DNA of 64,000 bases from NCBI GenBank assembly GCA_018417955.1, contig JACTVC010000034.1:62001-126000 (forward strand), read 5' to 3'. Both the position numbers and the translations under genes were made by a program. How positions within the stretch are numbered: the stretch's first letter is position 1; every line of letters starts with the position of its first letter. Under the pieces are notes generated by a model. It did no database searches. It saw nothing but the letters and a program-made list of their open reading frames with translations, and had not been told where the DNA came from. This stretch comes from Laccaria trichodermophora. Its lineage: Eukaryota; Basidiomycota; Agaricomycetes; Agaricales; Hydnangiaceae. This document shows, piece after piece, positions 31,000-43,719 of the stretch.

Positions 31000-33066
31000 A
31001 ATCGTATTTCAAGATGTCAATTACTCTTACCAGACCGACGATGTAGATGAGTTGTAGGAATGAATTCAAAAAATATCACATTCCTTCATCAAGCACGTGA
31101 CGGGGACCTCATTTCTCAACTTTTCACGAGCGACCACATCCATTGCAGTGATTCTCATTCCACGACAACCACCAGCACTCCTTCCCTAGCTGAAATATGC
31201 TAGATTTTGCGAAAAACTATGTCTACAAGCACAGAACAGGTCTCTCAACTGCAGCTGGCCTCGTCGGGAGTCTATATCTCACCAAAACGTACATCACGGA
31301 ACGGCTGGAGGAGGTGAGGCATAAAATAGAGCAGGAACGAAGTTCTAGAGACTAGTACGTATCTTTTGGGCATTCTTTATCTCTACAAACAAAACTGACT
31401 AAACGGCAATAGTTTAAAACGTAGATTCCGGCAAACGCAAGAAGATGTGTCGTACACGGTCCTCGCGATGCTGCCGACGCTCGCAGAACAAGTCCTAGAA
31501 GAAATGGACGTAGAATATCTGACGAAGGAGCTGCAGAATAGATCGAAAGCGCGCAATTCACGACAATTGCAACAACGGCCGCCGTCGAGTTTGGCTTCAA
31601 GCATTGAGATGGTCCATGAGCACGAAACACGGTCGGAAGGAGGTCCGGCAGCCCAAGGGGGAGAGAACTCGCCGTCGAGCGTGGTAGAGTCCATGTCCAC
31701 ATCGTCAGCGGTGTCCACTATACCCCGAGACGCTTCGCCGGAAGGGATGGGGTCACCACTTTCTGCGTCGGTGACGACCAATGGCTCGAGTGCGAATGAG
31801 GAGGCGGCCTCTGTGGATGGTTCAGCCATGGTATGTGCTTCCTGCATCTCTCCTCATGCGACTTTGCTCAATCAACCAAGTCCGAAAGCTTCATCAGTCC
31901 TTCTGTCATCTCGGACTACGCGGATTCACGTACCAAAGCCGAGCTATGGAACGAAACGAAGATACTAAGTGCGTAGCCTTTCTTCAACCATCCACATCCC
32001 AAATTTGATACACCAACAGCGATCACCCGTACACTAACAACGTTATACTCAACAACCCTCCTCTGCCTCTTCACCACCGTCCAACTCACCCTCCTCGCCC
32101 GGTCCAAGTACATACACTCCGTTCTTCAACAAGAGCACGACGAGCGCCTCCGGGAGCAGTTCGCATCGGAGTTTACCATGAGTAATATCCTGCTAGGTGG
32201 CAGTAAGGGGTTGGAGGACTTGTTTTCGGGCGTCGGAGTGAGAGAGGAGGAAGGAGACGAATACAAGATCAGCGAGGAGCTCGAGAACAAATACCTCACA
32301 CTCAGCTGGTGGCTTCTGCACGTAGGATGGAAGGACGTTGGCGAACGGGTGAGGAGGGGCGTGGAGGAGGTGTTTGATGGGTATGTTGTCCATTGCAGTT
32401 TCTTACCGCGGTGTCTGGTTGACGAGCTTCGCGATAGGGTATCTCTAAAAACGAAACTGTCGCTTCTGGATCTACACCACCTCATCCGCGACGTTCGTAG
32501 AAGGATCGAACACGAAATTACCTTTGAAGGCACTGAACGCAGAACAACGTACGTTGATTCACTCATTGTCTCCCTTTCCATCATCATCTACCCTCCCTCC
32601 TCAGATTCCTATCAACCCTCCTCCCACCAACCCCCGAAACAACACACCACGTCCTAATCCAAGGCGGCTTCCCCCTCCAAACGTCATACACCTCCTCAAC
32701 CTCCTCCCAAATAACACACCACTTCATCTCATCACCCGGTGTCATCCCATCCCTCACCACCACGCACCCATCCGACTTCCTCCCTCCCACACAAGACCCG
32801 GGGTTCACAGCGCTCATAGAAGAAACGCGGGGGATCATCTCGTCACCCGACTTTGCCTCTGTTTTGGAAACGTGTTTGGACAGAGCGACGCAGGTGTTGT
32901 TTGTGGGGTTGGAGAAGAACGTGTTTGTTGATACGGCTACGGCGGATGGGGAGGAGGAGGAGGAAGTGAGGATACGACTTGCGGGTCTTTTACCTGGTCT
33001 GGCGAGATGGAGTGCGTTGGCGCTGAATGGGCTTCCTAATGAGTTGGTGGATGTATGTCGTTCCTT
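31000..33066 (+). repeat. duplicated block, copy 2 (empty MITE site)
   Basis: Direct duplicate of 19767-22612 without the 719-bp insert. The junction sequence ATTCAAAAAATATCACATTCC keeps one AAAATATC. Confidence 0.9.
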
Positions 33067-33181
33067 TTGTTTTTCTTGATGGCGTTTATTGAGCTGCGAT
33101 TTGTAGACGCTGTTGGATGTTAGCCAGGTAGCGGCCCTTTCGGCTATTCTGTTTGGCAGATTTGAGGAGAGGTTTCGGTAG
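31197..33181 (+). CDS. PEX3: peroxin-3, peroxisomal membrane biogenesis factor
   Basis: Seven exons (31197-31354, 31413-31830, 31881-31968, 32020-32380, 32438-32548, 32605-33052, 33107-33181) close to 552 residues, a little longer than most Pex3 because of a serine-rich insert near residues 95-190. Pex3 features in order: basic/hydrophobic N-terminal anchor (YVYKHRKGLST start in copy 1; R for K here), RRFRQTQEDVSYTVLAMLPTL, ELWNETKILTITRTLTTLYS, LTLSWWLLHVGWKDVGERV, SLKTKL, and the short C-terminal helix ending GRFEERFR. It inserts in the peroxisome/ER membrane and docks Pex19 with its membrane-protein cargo. The TAG visible at the end of exon 1 is split by the intron and reads TAT after splicing. 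This is the complete copy of the pair. Confidence 0.93.
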
Positions 33182-33445
33182 CGTGTACCGAAATGAGATA
33201 CCACCTTCGTTGGGGACTATCTATATGGTGTTGACCGTACGCCGGGAGGGGGTTGAACCAAGTTCAAGAAAGATGCACTCCTTGCCGCCGCATTGGCCAG
33301 GTCAACGTCTAATGTCTACAGGCCAGGGAATTGGGACTACTCAGCATGTTCCCAGAGAGACCGCTTCATCGTGATAGTAATAACAATAGACATTAAAAAG
33401 CGACTAAAGTAAGAAGGGGGCCATACTCTGATGATACCAATATGT
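33182..33445. other. convergent 3' region
   Basis: 264 bp between the PEX3 stop and the stop of the convergent minus-strand gene. Confidence 0.5.
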
Positions 33446-34668
33446 CTAGACAATAATGCAACCATGGCACCCCAAATGTCGAAGCCCATCCAAAAGCATC
33501 TGACCCTTCGTCCTCAACGGCGGCTCTCTCTTCTCCCGTCCTCCAACGTCATCATCAACCCCACTCTCCTTTTCTTGACTGCGACCCGGAATAAGTCTCT
33601 GCATCAGCGTCTTCAGCTCCCCAGAACGTCTCTTCTTCAGCTTCGGCGTATCACGTTCCATATGTAAAGTCGCCGTGCTAGCAGCAGCAGACGCTAAAGG
33701 CGAGGCATCCCTCGTTTTCACAGCTACCGACTGCCATGCCGCGCGTGATGAGGAGAGGAGGTCAGGGAATCGGCCATGTGCCGAGTTGATCTATGTTGTG
33801 TACGTCAGTCAGCAAGGAGAGGCTGCGGGGAAAGAGCAGGAAAAGACGAACAATATTGTAGTATTCCTGCCAATCACTTTTGATGGGTTCCCATTGCGTT
33901 GAAGGGGAAGAGAGAAGGACGGAGTTGCTTGAAAGCAGGTCGTCTCGGACCCACGACCACCATGCTGCGGTCTCTGATGCTCGCTGGGAGAGCTCCGACA
34001 AAAGGTTGAGATTCGCAACGAGGTCAGTCCCGACATCTTTGAGGGCCTTCCGGATGGTTGGGGCTGTTGTGGACAGAAGCATGTCAGCACAGTAGAGGGG
34101 AAGAAGGGATGGACAAGACTCACGATGCACGGGGTCGGGTGGCAGGAGGACAATAGTAGTTTTATCTTTTGTAAGGGCAGCGATCTAAGCAGAGCCACAT
34201 TAGTCTTGATTGTCAAACGAATTGCCAGACAAACCTTGTAAAATTCTTGTGGCACATCCCTCGTCACTCTCTCTACTTTCCGCGCTTCCTCCAGCCCTCG
34301 CTCAGCTTTGGCTTGCATACGCTCAATCGTCCCCTCAGAATCAACTTCCCACTCTTGTTGGTCCTGGGGAGACGTGGAAAGCACCAGGCCCTCACTGGCG
34401 AGGTGGAACGCAATTTGTGCAGAGAGCATGCTTGAGTCTAAAATTTCGATATAGGCTAGGATCTTGGAAGAGATTTTGGACGTAATTGCGGCTGCTGCTG
34501 CAGGTGCTTCGGAGTCGGACGATGACCTAGTTAATGATAAGAATTGAAAGCCGGAGTCGAATAAGCAGGTACATACGAGGGCAGTCGCATCTGAGAGAAT
34601 GGGGCTAGACGCTCAATAGTCTTGCGCGTTGTCCGGGCCAAGCCTGCGACGTTTAGTTCAGGAGGCAT
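33446..34668 (-). CDS. unrecognised five-exon protein
   Basis: Exons 34668-34577, 34526-34235, 34184-34124, 34063-33852 and 33790-33446 join in phase (introns 50-62 nt, all GT...AG) to 333 residues. It starts MPPELNVAGLARTTRKTIERLAPF, has an alanine-rich stretch, a helical middle with IERMQAKAERGLEEARKVE, a KDKTTIVLLPPDPVHPPT segment, and the phrase AWWSWVRDDLLSS. A basic C-terminus contains TPKLKKRRSGELK, a likely nuclear-localisation sequence. I cannot place it in a family. The tidy phase closure and codon use make it a real gene. It converges on PEX3 copy 2, and no duplicate is seen beside copy 1. Confidence 0.75.
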
Positions 34669-35276
34669 GGAGTACGTTGTAGAAGGCTGATGTTAGGTTG
34701 GTGGGTATCGACGTTCAAGGTTTGTGAGCTTAATGTTTATTAAGGACTAGTGGGCTATGCTAAAAGATGCATATCGGCCATGTCGAGACAGATCGTGGTC
34801 CGTCTAAAACCGCGAGCGCTTCGAAATGAAAGCCTCGTTATGGCTGGCAGTCAAGATGATACTAGCCTGAACCGGGAGCGAGGAAAGGTCAGCGATCACG
34901 CCCCTGTTTGTTCGAGAATCGTCTTACCTTAAACAGCCGAGTTCAACCGTCGTTTGTGTGGACAGGCTGAATGAAGATTGATGATACTGGTGACAATAGT
35001 GCAAGAGCACCGCCACAAGTTACCAGGATCATGAAATACACGACTTCCCTGGCCTGGAGGAAGCATTCATACACGTTAGACTTCCTTGGCCCTCAAACAC
35101 GTGCGGCGGTACCACCGGAAGGAATGTTCAATCAGGACAGGAGGAGGTGCGAGGATGTGTAACCAGACACCAAGCCGCGTGGTGTTCACATTGTTTGGAC
35201 AATGCAGTTTATATTCAAACCACCTAAAGGAAAGAAATGGAATAAGTTGCCGGTCGAAAAAGGTTGAAACAAGAAC

Positions 35277-35612
35277 AAAGAGGTCAGATTTTCAAGGTCT
35301 CGACATAAGCATTAATATTAAGACAGGGATAACTGAAAAGATTGGAAATCTCATCTTGTGGTGGAGGGGGGAGTCAAACGGAAATAGAGTAACTCACAGA
35401 GAAGACCGCGGAATTTCTGGTGGTCCCATGAAAGTAGTTTAGAACATTCGCATCATGCGGTGTACTGTTGACGGAGAATGTCACCTGGTAGGAAATGATT
35501 TGTTAACTGCTCTTCTCGAATAAATGGGAAAGAGGAAAGGTCAGATTTTCAAGGTCTCGACAAAAGCATTAAGACAGGGATAACTGAAAATTGGGAAATC
35601 TCATCCTGCATG
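35277..35612 (+). repeat. direct repeat, two copies ~80 bp
   Basis: Copies at about 35285-35360 and 35538-35612 share GGTCAGATTTTCAAGGTCTCGAC, a following AAGACAGGGATAACTGAAAA and AAATCTCATC. The second copy has lost a few bases. Confidence 0.7.
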
Positions 35613-36010
35613 GTGAAGTGGAGGCACAGGGCGAAACGGAGCATCACCCACCCTATGAATGACATGGCTAGGTCGTAGAAGTTGCGACTGTTCAGCACCC
35701 GCTGTATGGCAGCCCGCCTCTGTTCTCCCCATGAGGAATACTGAATGAGAAAACTGGCGAAAGTACAGTTGCACGTGGCGAGGGGGTTTACAGGCTGACG
35801 CAGGAAGGATAGACCCTGTTTGAATGGCATTATCAGGAGAGCAGTTTGCAAGCTGCCACAGGCAGGACACTCACCATGCTTGTCAATGTGGCTGTCAACA
35901 GTCAATATTGTTCGACTGACTTTTTTTTTTTTCTTTTTCAACTTTGTTTGGTCCTGTGATTCCCATCACGTGCATCGTCAACAACGGAAGAACGAAAAGC
36001 AACTCTTCAT

Positions 36011-36932
36011 GGGGAGGCGCAATGCCTGTAACTGATTTGACCAGATGACTAAGTGCACAGCCACACAAATCCTGCCAAATGTCTTGTTTTATCTTCACAA
36101 ATGATTTCCTCGTGTTCCACCACAATTTCTAGGCTGGTAAAGGCATAGGAAATGTATGTATGTTGGATCACAATGTGAATGTGTGGTAAAATTGAATTGG
36201 TGACTATGCTAGGTCATCATGATAGTCAGGGTCTTGTCAAAGTCATAAAATGAGTCTCATTTTCCAGCCTTTTATCTGCTGTTTGTAGTTGACTAGTTCA
36301 CGCTTGAGGTCATATAAGAATTTCCAGATGCAGACACAATGTTTTCCGCTTCCTTGTCACATCTGCTGGGCCAACAAGCAAGATCTGCCTTGTGCTGAGA
36401 TTGAATTTGTGCATTGGAGTGCCGCTTTTGGCCTTTGTGCAATGATTCACGTCATCATAAGTTGCTGAGAGTAAATTGGGTCATAAAGATAATGTAGAGT
36501 GGCCCGGACAGTCATTGAGAATGTGTATTATCGATGCGCTGACGCGACGCGACGCCTCCTTCGCGTGATTACATAATCTAATTTAGCGTGTTTCGCCGGC
36601 AGTTTTGAAAACAAAATAACCACTTTGCACGGCAGATGGGCCTTACACTATATAGTAAGACTACACTTTATTTTTGATTGTTCAGGGAATGGCCCGAGAT
36701 AATCGTACTGCTCCCCATAGATCAGGGAGATATCTGCACCTCACCATTGACTTGTTTTGGAAATTCTCGGGCCATTCCCTCGAAAACTTGTTTTAGTCCC
36801 AATTTGCATATTAATATTTTCACATATTGTACTGGGTCACGCAAAATATTGATTTTCCTTGATTCTTGTCCATGTATAGGGAGACCAAATAACTGCAAAC
36901 ACAATTTGATCTCGCAGGCATTGCGCCTCCCC
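36011..36932. repeat. 18-bp perfect inverted repeat bounding ~0.9 kb
   Basis: GGGGAGGCGCAATGCCTG at 36011-36028 is inverted at 36915-36932. No target duplication or transposase is seen, so a mobile-element origin is only possible. Confidence 0.5.
36685..36779. repeat. 15-bp perfect inverted repeat (stem-loop)
   Basis: GGGAATGGCCCGAGA at 36685-36699 pairs with 36765-36779 across a 65-nt loop. It lies inside the larger inverted-repeat interval. Confidence 0.6.
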
Positions 36933-37950
36933 ACGAGTCTTCATTCACCCACTATCACTGTCAGGAGCGTTTCGTGGCACTCAGATTGTTTCTTGACGCG
37001 CTACATCAGCTACTTCTCTGCAAATTCCAAAAAATGCATTTTGCGACCACAGCCAGGGATGTTATCTCATGAATCTGCTTACAGGAGCGTCGAAGTCTCT
37101 GGACCTGGACCTACCTTACTTGTTTGAACGTCCCTCGGAACCTTCAAACCTGATTCGTCTACGACGCTGTTGCTCCCACCCACGTCTACTGTCACCTGTC
37201 ATTATCAGATTGGTGTTTCAACGGGGACATCCGCTGTCTTTTGTTGGCGCACATAGGCGCACGTTCATGTGCGATTGGTGACATATCTTACCGCCGGCAT
37301 ATCTGCGGAAACCTTCTGTGGCCCTAATCATTTTTTGACATATTCCGCTGATGACCGTTCGCCTTATCGGTCAAGTCCGTAGGGCGATTATGGCACATTG
37401 TGGAATCTACGGGCCGTTGCTCTCACCAGGAGAGGGTTGAGGATGCACAGGATTCTGACCGCAAGTTTGCAAGATAGGTGAGCGCACGTTTGCGCATTTC
37501 TGTTTAGCGTTTGTAATGCTTGACCTGATCACCAAACTGGGAATACCTCTCAGGATATATCTCTAGCGTCGCAGCAGATGTCGTATGCTGGTCGTGTAGT
37601 ACTCAATGGAGCCACAGGACAGGGAACTGGACACAAGCTGACCCTGATATCGATATCAAGCGCCCTAATTGCTCTTATCACGCAATCGTTTACCCAAAGT
37701 TCTTCAAACACGTTTCTGTTCGAAGATCATGCAGGCTCATGAGATGTGAGAAGTTGACGCCTCTTTGATTCAATGTTAAGAGCTCGAAAAGTGAATACAT
37801 AGCACAGAAGCTATCATGTGGCGATAACTCATGGAGCTACCCCCAAGTGCACATGAATTATTGTTACCTGTTCACAAGGCGCGGGGACTGGTAGGATGCC
37901 GAATATCATCAGTGATTTTTTCAAAGTACCCGGAAGCTCTTTTATTCTCA

Positions 37951-38685
37951 CTATGTCCACCACTCGATCGAATGCCAAGCAAAACTGGAGAATCCCGACG
38001 CGCACCAGCGTTGGCATTGCGCGGTAAGAGAAAATGTCATAACGGAAAGTCGATTTAATTCACTCCAAGCCCCTATCCTTACGCTCAAGCCATATGTAGC
38101 TTGCGTCAACTTTTTCCAATCAGACTCCAAAGCCTTAGGATTAAGCCACTTGGGCTCTTCCATGTCACAACACTTCCCAGGTCGATTATTGCACCCCGTC
38201 GTTAGGAGACTTCTCAAGACTTCCCACCACGTCAAATTTAAACATTCAAGAAGGAACAAAGCGATCTCGGCGCGGCCGATCTTTGCAATCAATCCATCAC
38301 GCCACTCAAACACTTTCCATAAAATCCCAAAGTACCCTCAATTTCGGGGCGCGCATCCCGATTTGGATGTCGGGCAATTGATAATTTCGAATCCACTGCC
38401 TCTCAAAGTTGTCCCCCGGTTCTCAGAAATCTCGCACGCCGTTCTATCTTTGCATTCTCCGAGTTCTGATACTTCCAAGGAGTGGCGACAATTGTCTGCC
38501 GTTGTGCGCAACCTCTTCGAGTGCTGATTGCTCGGCATGTTTGATTTGGGCTCTGCGGCCCACGGGAGGTGCCTCCCGAACAACTCACGCCATTGGTTGA
38601 TATCTCCTACGCATCGCTCGATACGTTGATCAAGAAGGGCGGCAGAGCGTAGATCTCTCTTGGGTTTCTCATAGGGAGCGGTCAA
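37951..38685 (-). pseudogene. weak broken ORF with one in-frame TGA
   Basis: On the minus strand the frame is open from 38685 to 37951 except for a TGA at 38338-38340. Phrases after the stop (GYFGILWKVFEWRDGL, LTWWEVLRSLLTTG, EEPKWLNPKALESDW) look protein-like. There is no ATG at the start and no family is recognised, so this is only a candidate remnant. Confidence 0.25.
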
Positions 38686-40971
38686 AAACAGAAGCTCTGC
38701 GCGCCGAAGGTCCGAAATAGCCTACTCGTATGTTCTTCTCACCCTATGTTTTTCTCGGAACGAAGCACCAAATATATCCTCGGTCATGATACAGTGCAAT
38801 CTCGGACGATGTTGGGGTCTTTATACACAGGTCTTGAAACAAACCCCTCTAATGTTATTGCGACCTTGAATGCTTGGGTGCGCTTGGTGTCGAGTCTTCC
38901 TCGGCGTGATCGTGTTGATCATCAACTTCGGTCTTGCTCATTTGCTCTCTCACTTCCAAGAATGGCCCCCCGGTCCGAGCGTTTCAAACAATATATCTTT
39001 CTTGCACCTTTTTGGGAAAGTAAGAACTTGTTGAATGCTAGCGGCGGACATGTAAACCTGTAACTTGGTCAGGAGGTAGGTGACGACGTCATTTACGAGT
39101 CATGGGCACAAATTATTCTGGGGTCGACCGTCATGGTTCTAACTTGTTTAAGATGCTTCACACCCGAGAAAATGACGAAGGCTTTCTTTTGTGTATCGAG
39201 TAGACGAATGGAATAATGCGCTGTTATTGAACTATTTCGACGCGTAAAGATCCTTATGTTGCTGCCGTCAAGTTATCACGTAAAGAGTTGATAAAATTCA
39301 CGTCGAGGCGTTATAGCCTCCAAGATGAGGACTAAGGAAAAACTTGCATGTTTGACACAGAAATTAAGCCAACCTGCTCCAACGTCATTACTAGTGCTTG
39401 AAGCTTGAAGCCCAACGACAAAACGACCTAAAATCAATTCACCTACTGCATGACCCATCCAAGGATTCTACCCCTCAAGATGAGGATTTCGATATGACAT
39501 TACGACACATTTTATCTCCAAAGAGAAACTCAAACATTATTGGAAAGGGCGGAGAGGCGTATAGCTGATTGGGTAGTAAGTGGTGCGTGTATGTACCTAC
39601 ACATGACCGCGCTGTGGAGCAGGGAACCGATAACGCCTTCAATCCAGTCATATGATATGATACAGATAAGAGTTGTGGAAGTAGATATACCATACTGATC
39701 TTGTATGCAAAGCGGGAAACTTGGAACTTTGCGACTCCTTTGAAAAAGAAAAAAGTCTAGCGGCGGCCATTAATTCACACAAGATCTTCCTTGGGCCCCT
39801 TCTGAGGTTACGAAAAAATTATCTGCTGAATGCGAGTCCATGCTAGGAACGAACTTTTCAGATTCTTTTGCCGTGTGTGTAAATAGGGCACCAGCATTGG
39901 GTGACGACGTCATTTACGAGTCATGGATTTGTTCATTGACCGTCAAAAAATTCACTATGGTTCAAAATTGCTTCAAGGAGCGTACACCCTTGAATTTGAC
40001 GGAGGTTTTCCTTTTGGACGAATGTTACCGGACATAGCTTCGAATTATTTCCAGAAAGACTCAAGAGGACGATCAGAATTTCACCTCAGTATAGTATGTA
40101 TCGACACTTCCCGCCGATAGGCTCGACGCGCAAAGATATCTATTGCTAGCCTTCACGTAACAAGTTGATAATATTCACGCCGAAGCGCTCTGGCCTTCGA
40201 GATAAGGAGGTTAGGTGAATGCTTGACACAGAGATTGACGTCACTACTTTACCATTTTACCATTCGATTTTCCGTCAGAGAGCCTGGAACTCAACGACAC
40301 GCGTACGAAACCAATCAATCCACCCTAAGTTACATACTGTATGACCCATTCCAAGGCGTTATAGCCACTCAAGATAAGGATTTATGTAAATTAGCCAATC
40401 GACCATATGAACAAGGACACACCACTTAAGAAGCAATCCCAAAACAAAAAAAACTTTAGCTCAAACTTCCACTTCTCCAAGAATCAGCGCTCAGCGTTCG
40501 GATAACAACTTTTCATTCCAGTCATATGATATGATATGATATGATACAGATAAGAGTAGATATAGCGAATGGACGGACCCATTGACATACGTGATCTTGG
40601 TGTGCAGAGCGAGAAACTTGAAATGTGAAAGAAAGTCTAAGGTCGAGGAAAGCGATCCTAACAGATCGTTAAATGTTCATATGTAAGTAAGTAATGGATA
40701 AATATGAGCAGGATGAAGATATGCGTTTTCGTTAAGCGTTTTCAAGTTCGACAGCGTGGTAGGAATGTTGTGAGGAGGGGAAACATCAGAAGAAAGAAGA
40801 AGAAAAAAGGCGTATATCTGAACACCAGAAAGAAAAGAAAAGAAAAAAAAAAATCCAATCCAAATCCACCAAAAAAGAGCCATCCCAGAATAGCCACCTA
40901 AATCCACACACACCATTCCCGCTGTCAGCACAACCATTCCCGCTGTCACCTAGACCGCCCATTGGCTGAAC
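38686..40971. other. gene-poor stretch with tandem duplication
   Basis: No gene is recognised. It contains the duplication listed separately and a TATGATATGATATGATATGA microsatellite near 40525. Confidence 0.45.
39070..40640 (+). repeat. old tandem duplication, unit ~0.85 kb
   Basis: Copy 1 is about 39070-39760 and copy 2 about 39895-40640. Matched landmarks come in the same order: GTGACGACGTCATTTACGAG (39079 and 39901), GTTGATAA.ATTCACG.CGA (39289 and 40163), TGCATGACCCAT.CCAAGG-like (39447 and 40339) and CCAGTCATATGATATGATA (39644 and 40518). Confidence 0.7.
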
Positions 40972-43719
40972 TCAACCAACAACACCCCCCTTCTCCATCT
41001 TCTCCCCAACACCACCAACAGGATGCACAGGTCCCTGCGCAAAACACCACTGACGCACAAAAGCCTGATATATCTCATCAGACGAAGATGAAGGTGAGGG
41101 CGTCTGCTGCGTCTGCGAGCGGGGTGTAGTAGGCGAAGGCGAAGGCGATGGGGAGGGGGAATTGGAATTGGAATTGGAGTGTGTTGAGTGGGACTTGCGT
41201 GGTGTAGGAGGCGTATAGGAAAACGCTGGAATCGGGACCGGGACCTTGATGCTCTCCACATCCTCCTCGTCTTTCGAAACAGGTACGTCAGCATCACTCC
41301 CACTCGCACTCCCACTTGACGACGCCGACCCCCCCTCGAGTAAGAACCCCGGCGGCCCCTTCTCCCTTCGTAAACTAGGAACAGGCGACCTAGGCGGAGA
41401 ATGGGTACTCTTCTTCCGTATATCATCCAACAACAGCGCTGGAAGCGTCGTTTTGGCTTTGGGTCCTGAAGGCGTTGTTAGGGGTGGTGAAGATTTCGGC
41501 GTAGTCGACGTTGGCGGGGAAGTAGACTTGGACACAGGCACAGACGAGGAACCCCACCCCCAATGCATCCCACCCGCAGCCGCACCCCCTCCACCCCCGT
41601 TACCAAACCCAAACGAAGAAAAAGGTGGTGAAACACCCATCTCACATGCTGTTGCTCCACCTGAAATGATGGTAGCTGGAAACCCAGCGATGATGTCCAT
41701 CCCCATCCCTTCGCGTGGTGAGATACCCAAGCCTTCTTCCGCCTCACGACCACGACCATTGACACATCCACGACGACTCAACGAAACAGGCAATCCACAC
41801 CCTTCCTCTTCCTCCTTGTCTTTCTGCTCACGCACAAGAGGGAGGGGTAGAGCATTATGTTCACCCACAGGCGTATGCAGTGGACTCGTCAGGGGCGTCG
41901 TCGTCAGGGAATCGCTCGTGCTCGTCGTGTCTTCCTTTTCCTTTATCGTCGTGGGTGGGGCGGTGAGATTGGGACGAGGGGACAAGGAAATAACGGCTGC
42001 TGCTGCTGTGGCGCCTACACTCCCCGGTGCCGCGTAGTTCCGTAGGTTGAGCTTTTTAAGGCGGGTTAGTGTCGTTTGGGCTTTTGCTTGCGACATTGGG
42101 CTTGTCGTTGGGCTTAATGGGGAGGGATAGGACGGAGAAGTCCATGAAGGCGGAAGTGAGGATGAGGAGGATAGTTTAGGTGGGAGTGGGAATGCCGCTT
42201 CAAGTATCAAACGTCAGCGGGAAAGGAAAAAAAAGAGAAAAAGAAAGAAGAAACACTTACGAGGAGCACTCAACGCAACCTGCCTCTTCCTTCCCTCCTT
42301 CTCCCCTCCTTTCTCTTTAGACACACGAAACGAAACCCGATAATTTTCACCCCCATTATTATCCCACCACTCCTTCCCCTCCCCCCCACCCTCCGTGACA
42401 TACCGCACAACAAGCCACATCGTCCGTTCGGAGAGGTTATGCGCGTAGTCTTCTAGGCGAATCGAGAATCCGAATCTATCCCAGCCTTCCTTATCCGCGT
42501 TCGTCGTCGCTACCACATCCCCAAGCGTCAAGGGGACAGAGGAGAAGGCGACATGGGAGGAGGAGGAAGGTAGGGAAACACCATATTTGGCCAACACCTC
42601 GGAAGTAGTATCCCATTCATCCAACGTAAACCTCACAGCTACAACTTTTTCGTAGGCTAGGTTACGCACGAGGAGCGTTCCGGAGAGGTTCATCGTTTCG
42701 GTCTTGAATAACAGACTTTCCAAGTGTATATTTCCTGTTCCCGATCCCGTTCCTACCGAGGGAGAAGGCACCGGGCTCGAGGTGTTCGTGTCTATTTCGA
42801 ATTTCGCTGCCCCTAATCCTGATGTAGCCAAAGGGGATGGGGAGGAAGAAGACCGAGGAAAAGGATATCCCTTGCTATATGAACGCCAACCACCACCATT
42901 GACAGCGGAGCTCTCACCCTCCGTCTCCGTCTCCGTTTCCTCGCCTTCCGGCTTTGACAACGCAGCAGGCCTCGCAGAACGCTTGAACAGCCTAACCGTA
43001 GCCAACCCCCCTTCTTCTTGAGACGGGAAGTGCACGTTTTTCGGATGTGCTGAGGAGGGGGTTTGGGGGGAACCGGGTACTGGACTGGAACTAGAAGATT
43101 GGGTTGGGGAGGAAGGAGGTGAAGGGAGGAGATGGGGCGTCGTTGGTGCCGATGCTGCTCTTAGATGATGAGCGTGCTGGTGATGGTGGTGGTGGTGATG
43201 CATCATGGACGGGACGAGGGACTGGGAAGGGAATGGGATGTTGGGGGACGAAGAGGATGATTTAAGTGATGATTTGAGTGGTTTGCCGTTTGAGAGGAGG
43301 ATGGGTGTTGAACATGTTCGTGAGAAGGATGGTCTGGGCGATGAAGAGGTGGTCGTTATTGGAAAAGGAACCTTGGCTTGTTGTGGGACTGGACTAGAAA
43401 GGGGGGAACTGCGCGGGAAGGGCACGGCTCCTCCTGAATGAACAGGTGTAGGTGCAGGTTTCATTACTGGCGTGTCGTCGTCGGAATGGGACGAATCGTC
43501 ATCGTCTGATTTGAGATGGAACCTGGGCGTAGAGACCGTCTTCCGACGGGGTGGGGCCATGGGTGTGTATGCGCCACCGGTGACGAAGGAGATATTGGAG
43601 TGCGAACGGCGGTGACCTGGATGGCCTTGAGAAGGCGTTGGTAGTGCACCCGGGATGGAGTAGGGCATCGTTGGTGTGGGTGACGTCAAACTTGGGACCA
43701 AGGTCAACACGTTTGCCAT
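40972..43719 (-). CDS. glycogen-targeting PP1 regulatory subunit (CBM21 domain)
   Basis: Exons 43719-42261 and 42197-40972 (63-nt GTAAGT...GAAG intron) close to 894 residues. The N-terminal third is S/P-rich low complexity with a poly-His tract. An RVxF-type phosphatase-1 docking motif (KNVHF) precedes a CBM21 domain: SGTLLVRNLAYEKVVAVRFT, LDEWDTTSEV, then FGFSIRL, WLVVRYV and EWWDNNGGENYRV. The C-terminal 400 residues are disordered S/P-rich. Yeast Gac1/Pig2 and animal PPP1R3 proteins share this order and recruit protein phosphatase 1 to glycogen synthase. The ATG at 43719 was chosen because the frame upstream starts only with GTG. The same role here follows from the domain pair. Confidence 0.88.

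Larger units (their letters stand above)
34669..37950. other. gene-poor stretch
   Basis: About 3.3 kb without a credible gene; frames are short and mostly lack ATG. It holds a direct repeat (about 35277-35360 and 35538-35612, both with TCAGATTTTCAAGGTCTCGAC) and two inverted repeats listed separately. Confidence 0.45.

Noticed and set aside
19767..31000. Helitron that captured PEX3 exons
   Set aside because: Capture would explain the missing last exon and the fused modules, but I found no matching TC start, CTRR end after a hairpin, or Rep/helicase ORF.
31351..31355. TAG at the end of PEX3 copy-2 exon 1, as if a nonsense mutation
   Set aside because: The donor GTACGT cuts between TA and G; after splicing the codon is TAT and the frame stays open.
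39070..40640. LTR retrotransposon remains
   Set aside because: The two copies are adjacent, lack TG...CA ends and have no pol-like frame between them.
41246..42037. 263-codon plus-strand frame
   Set aside because: Shadow of the S/P-rich second exon of the PP1-subunit gene, without its own splice or domain support.
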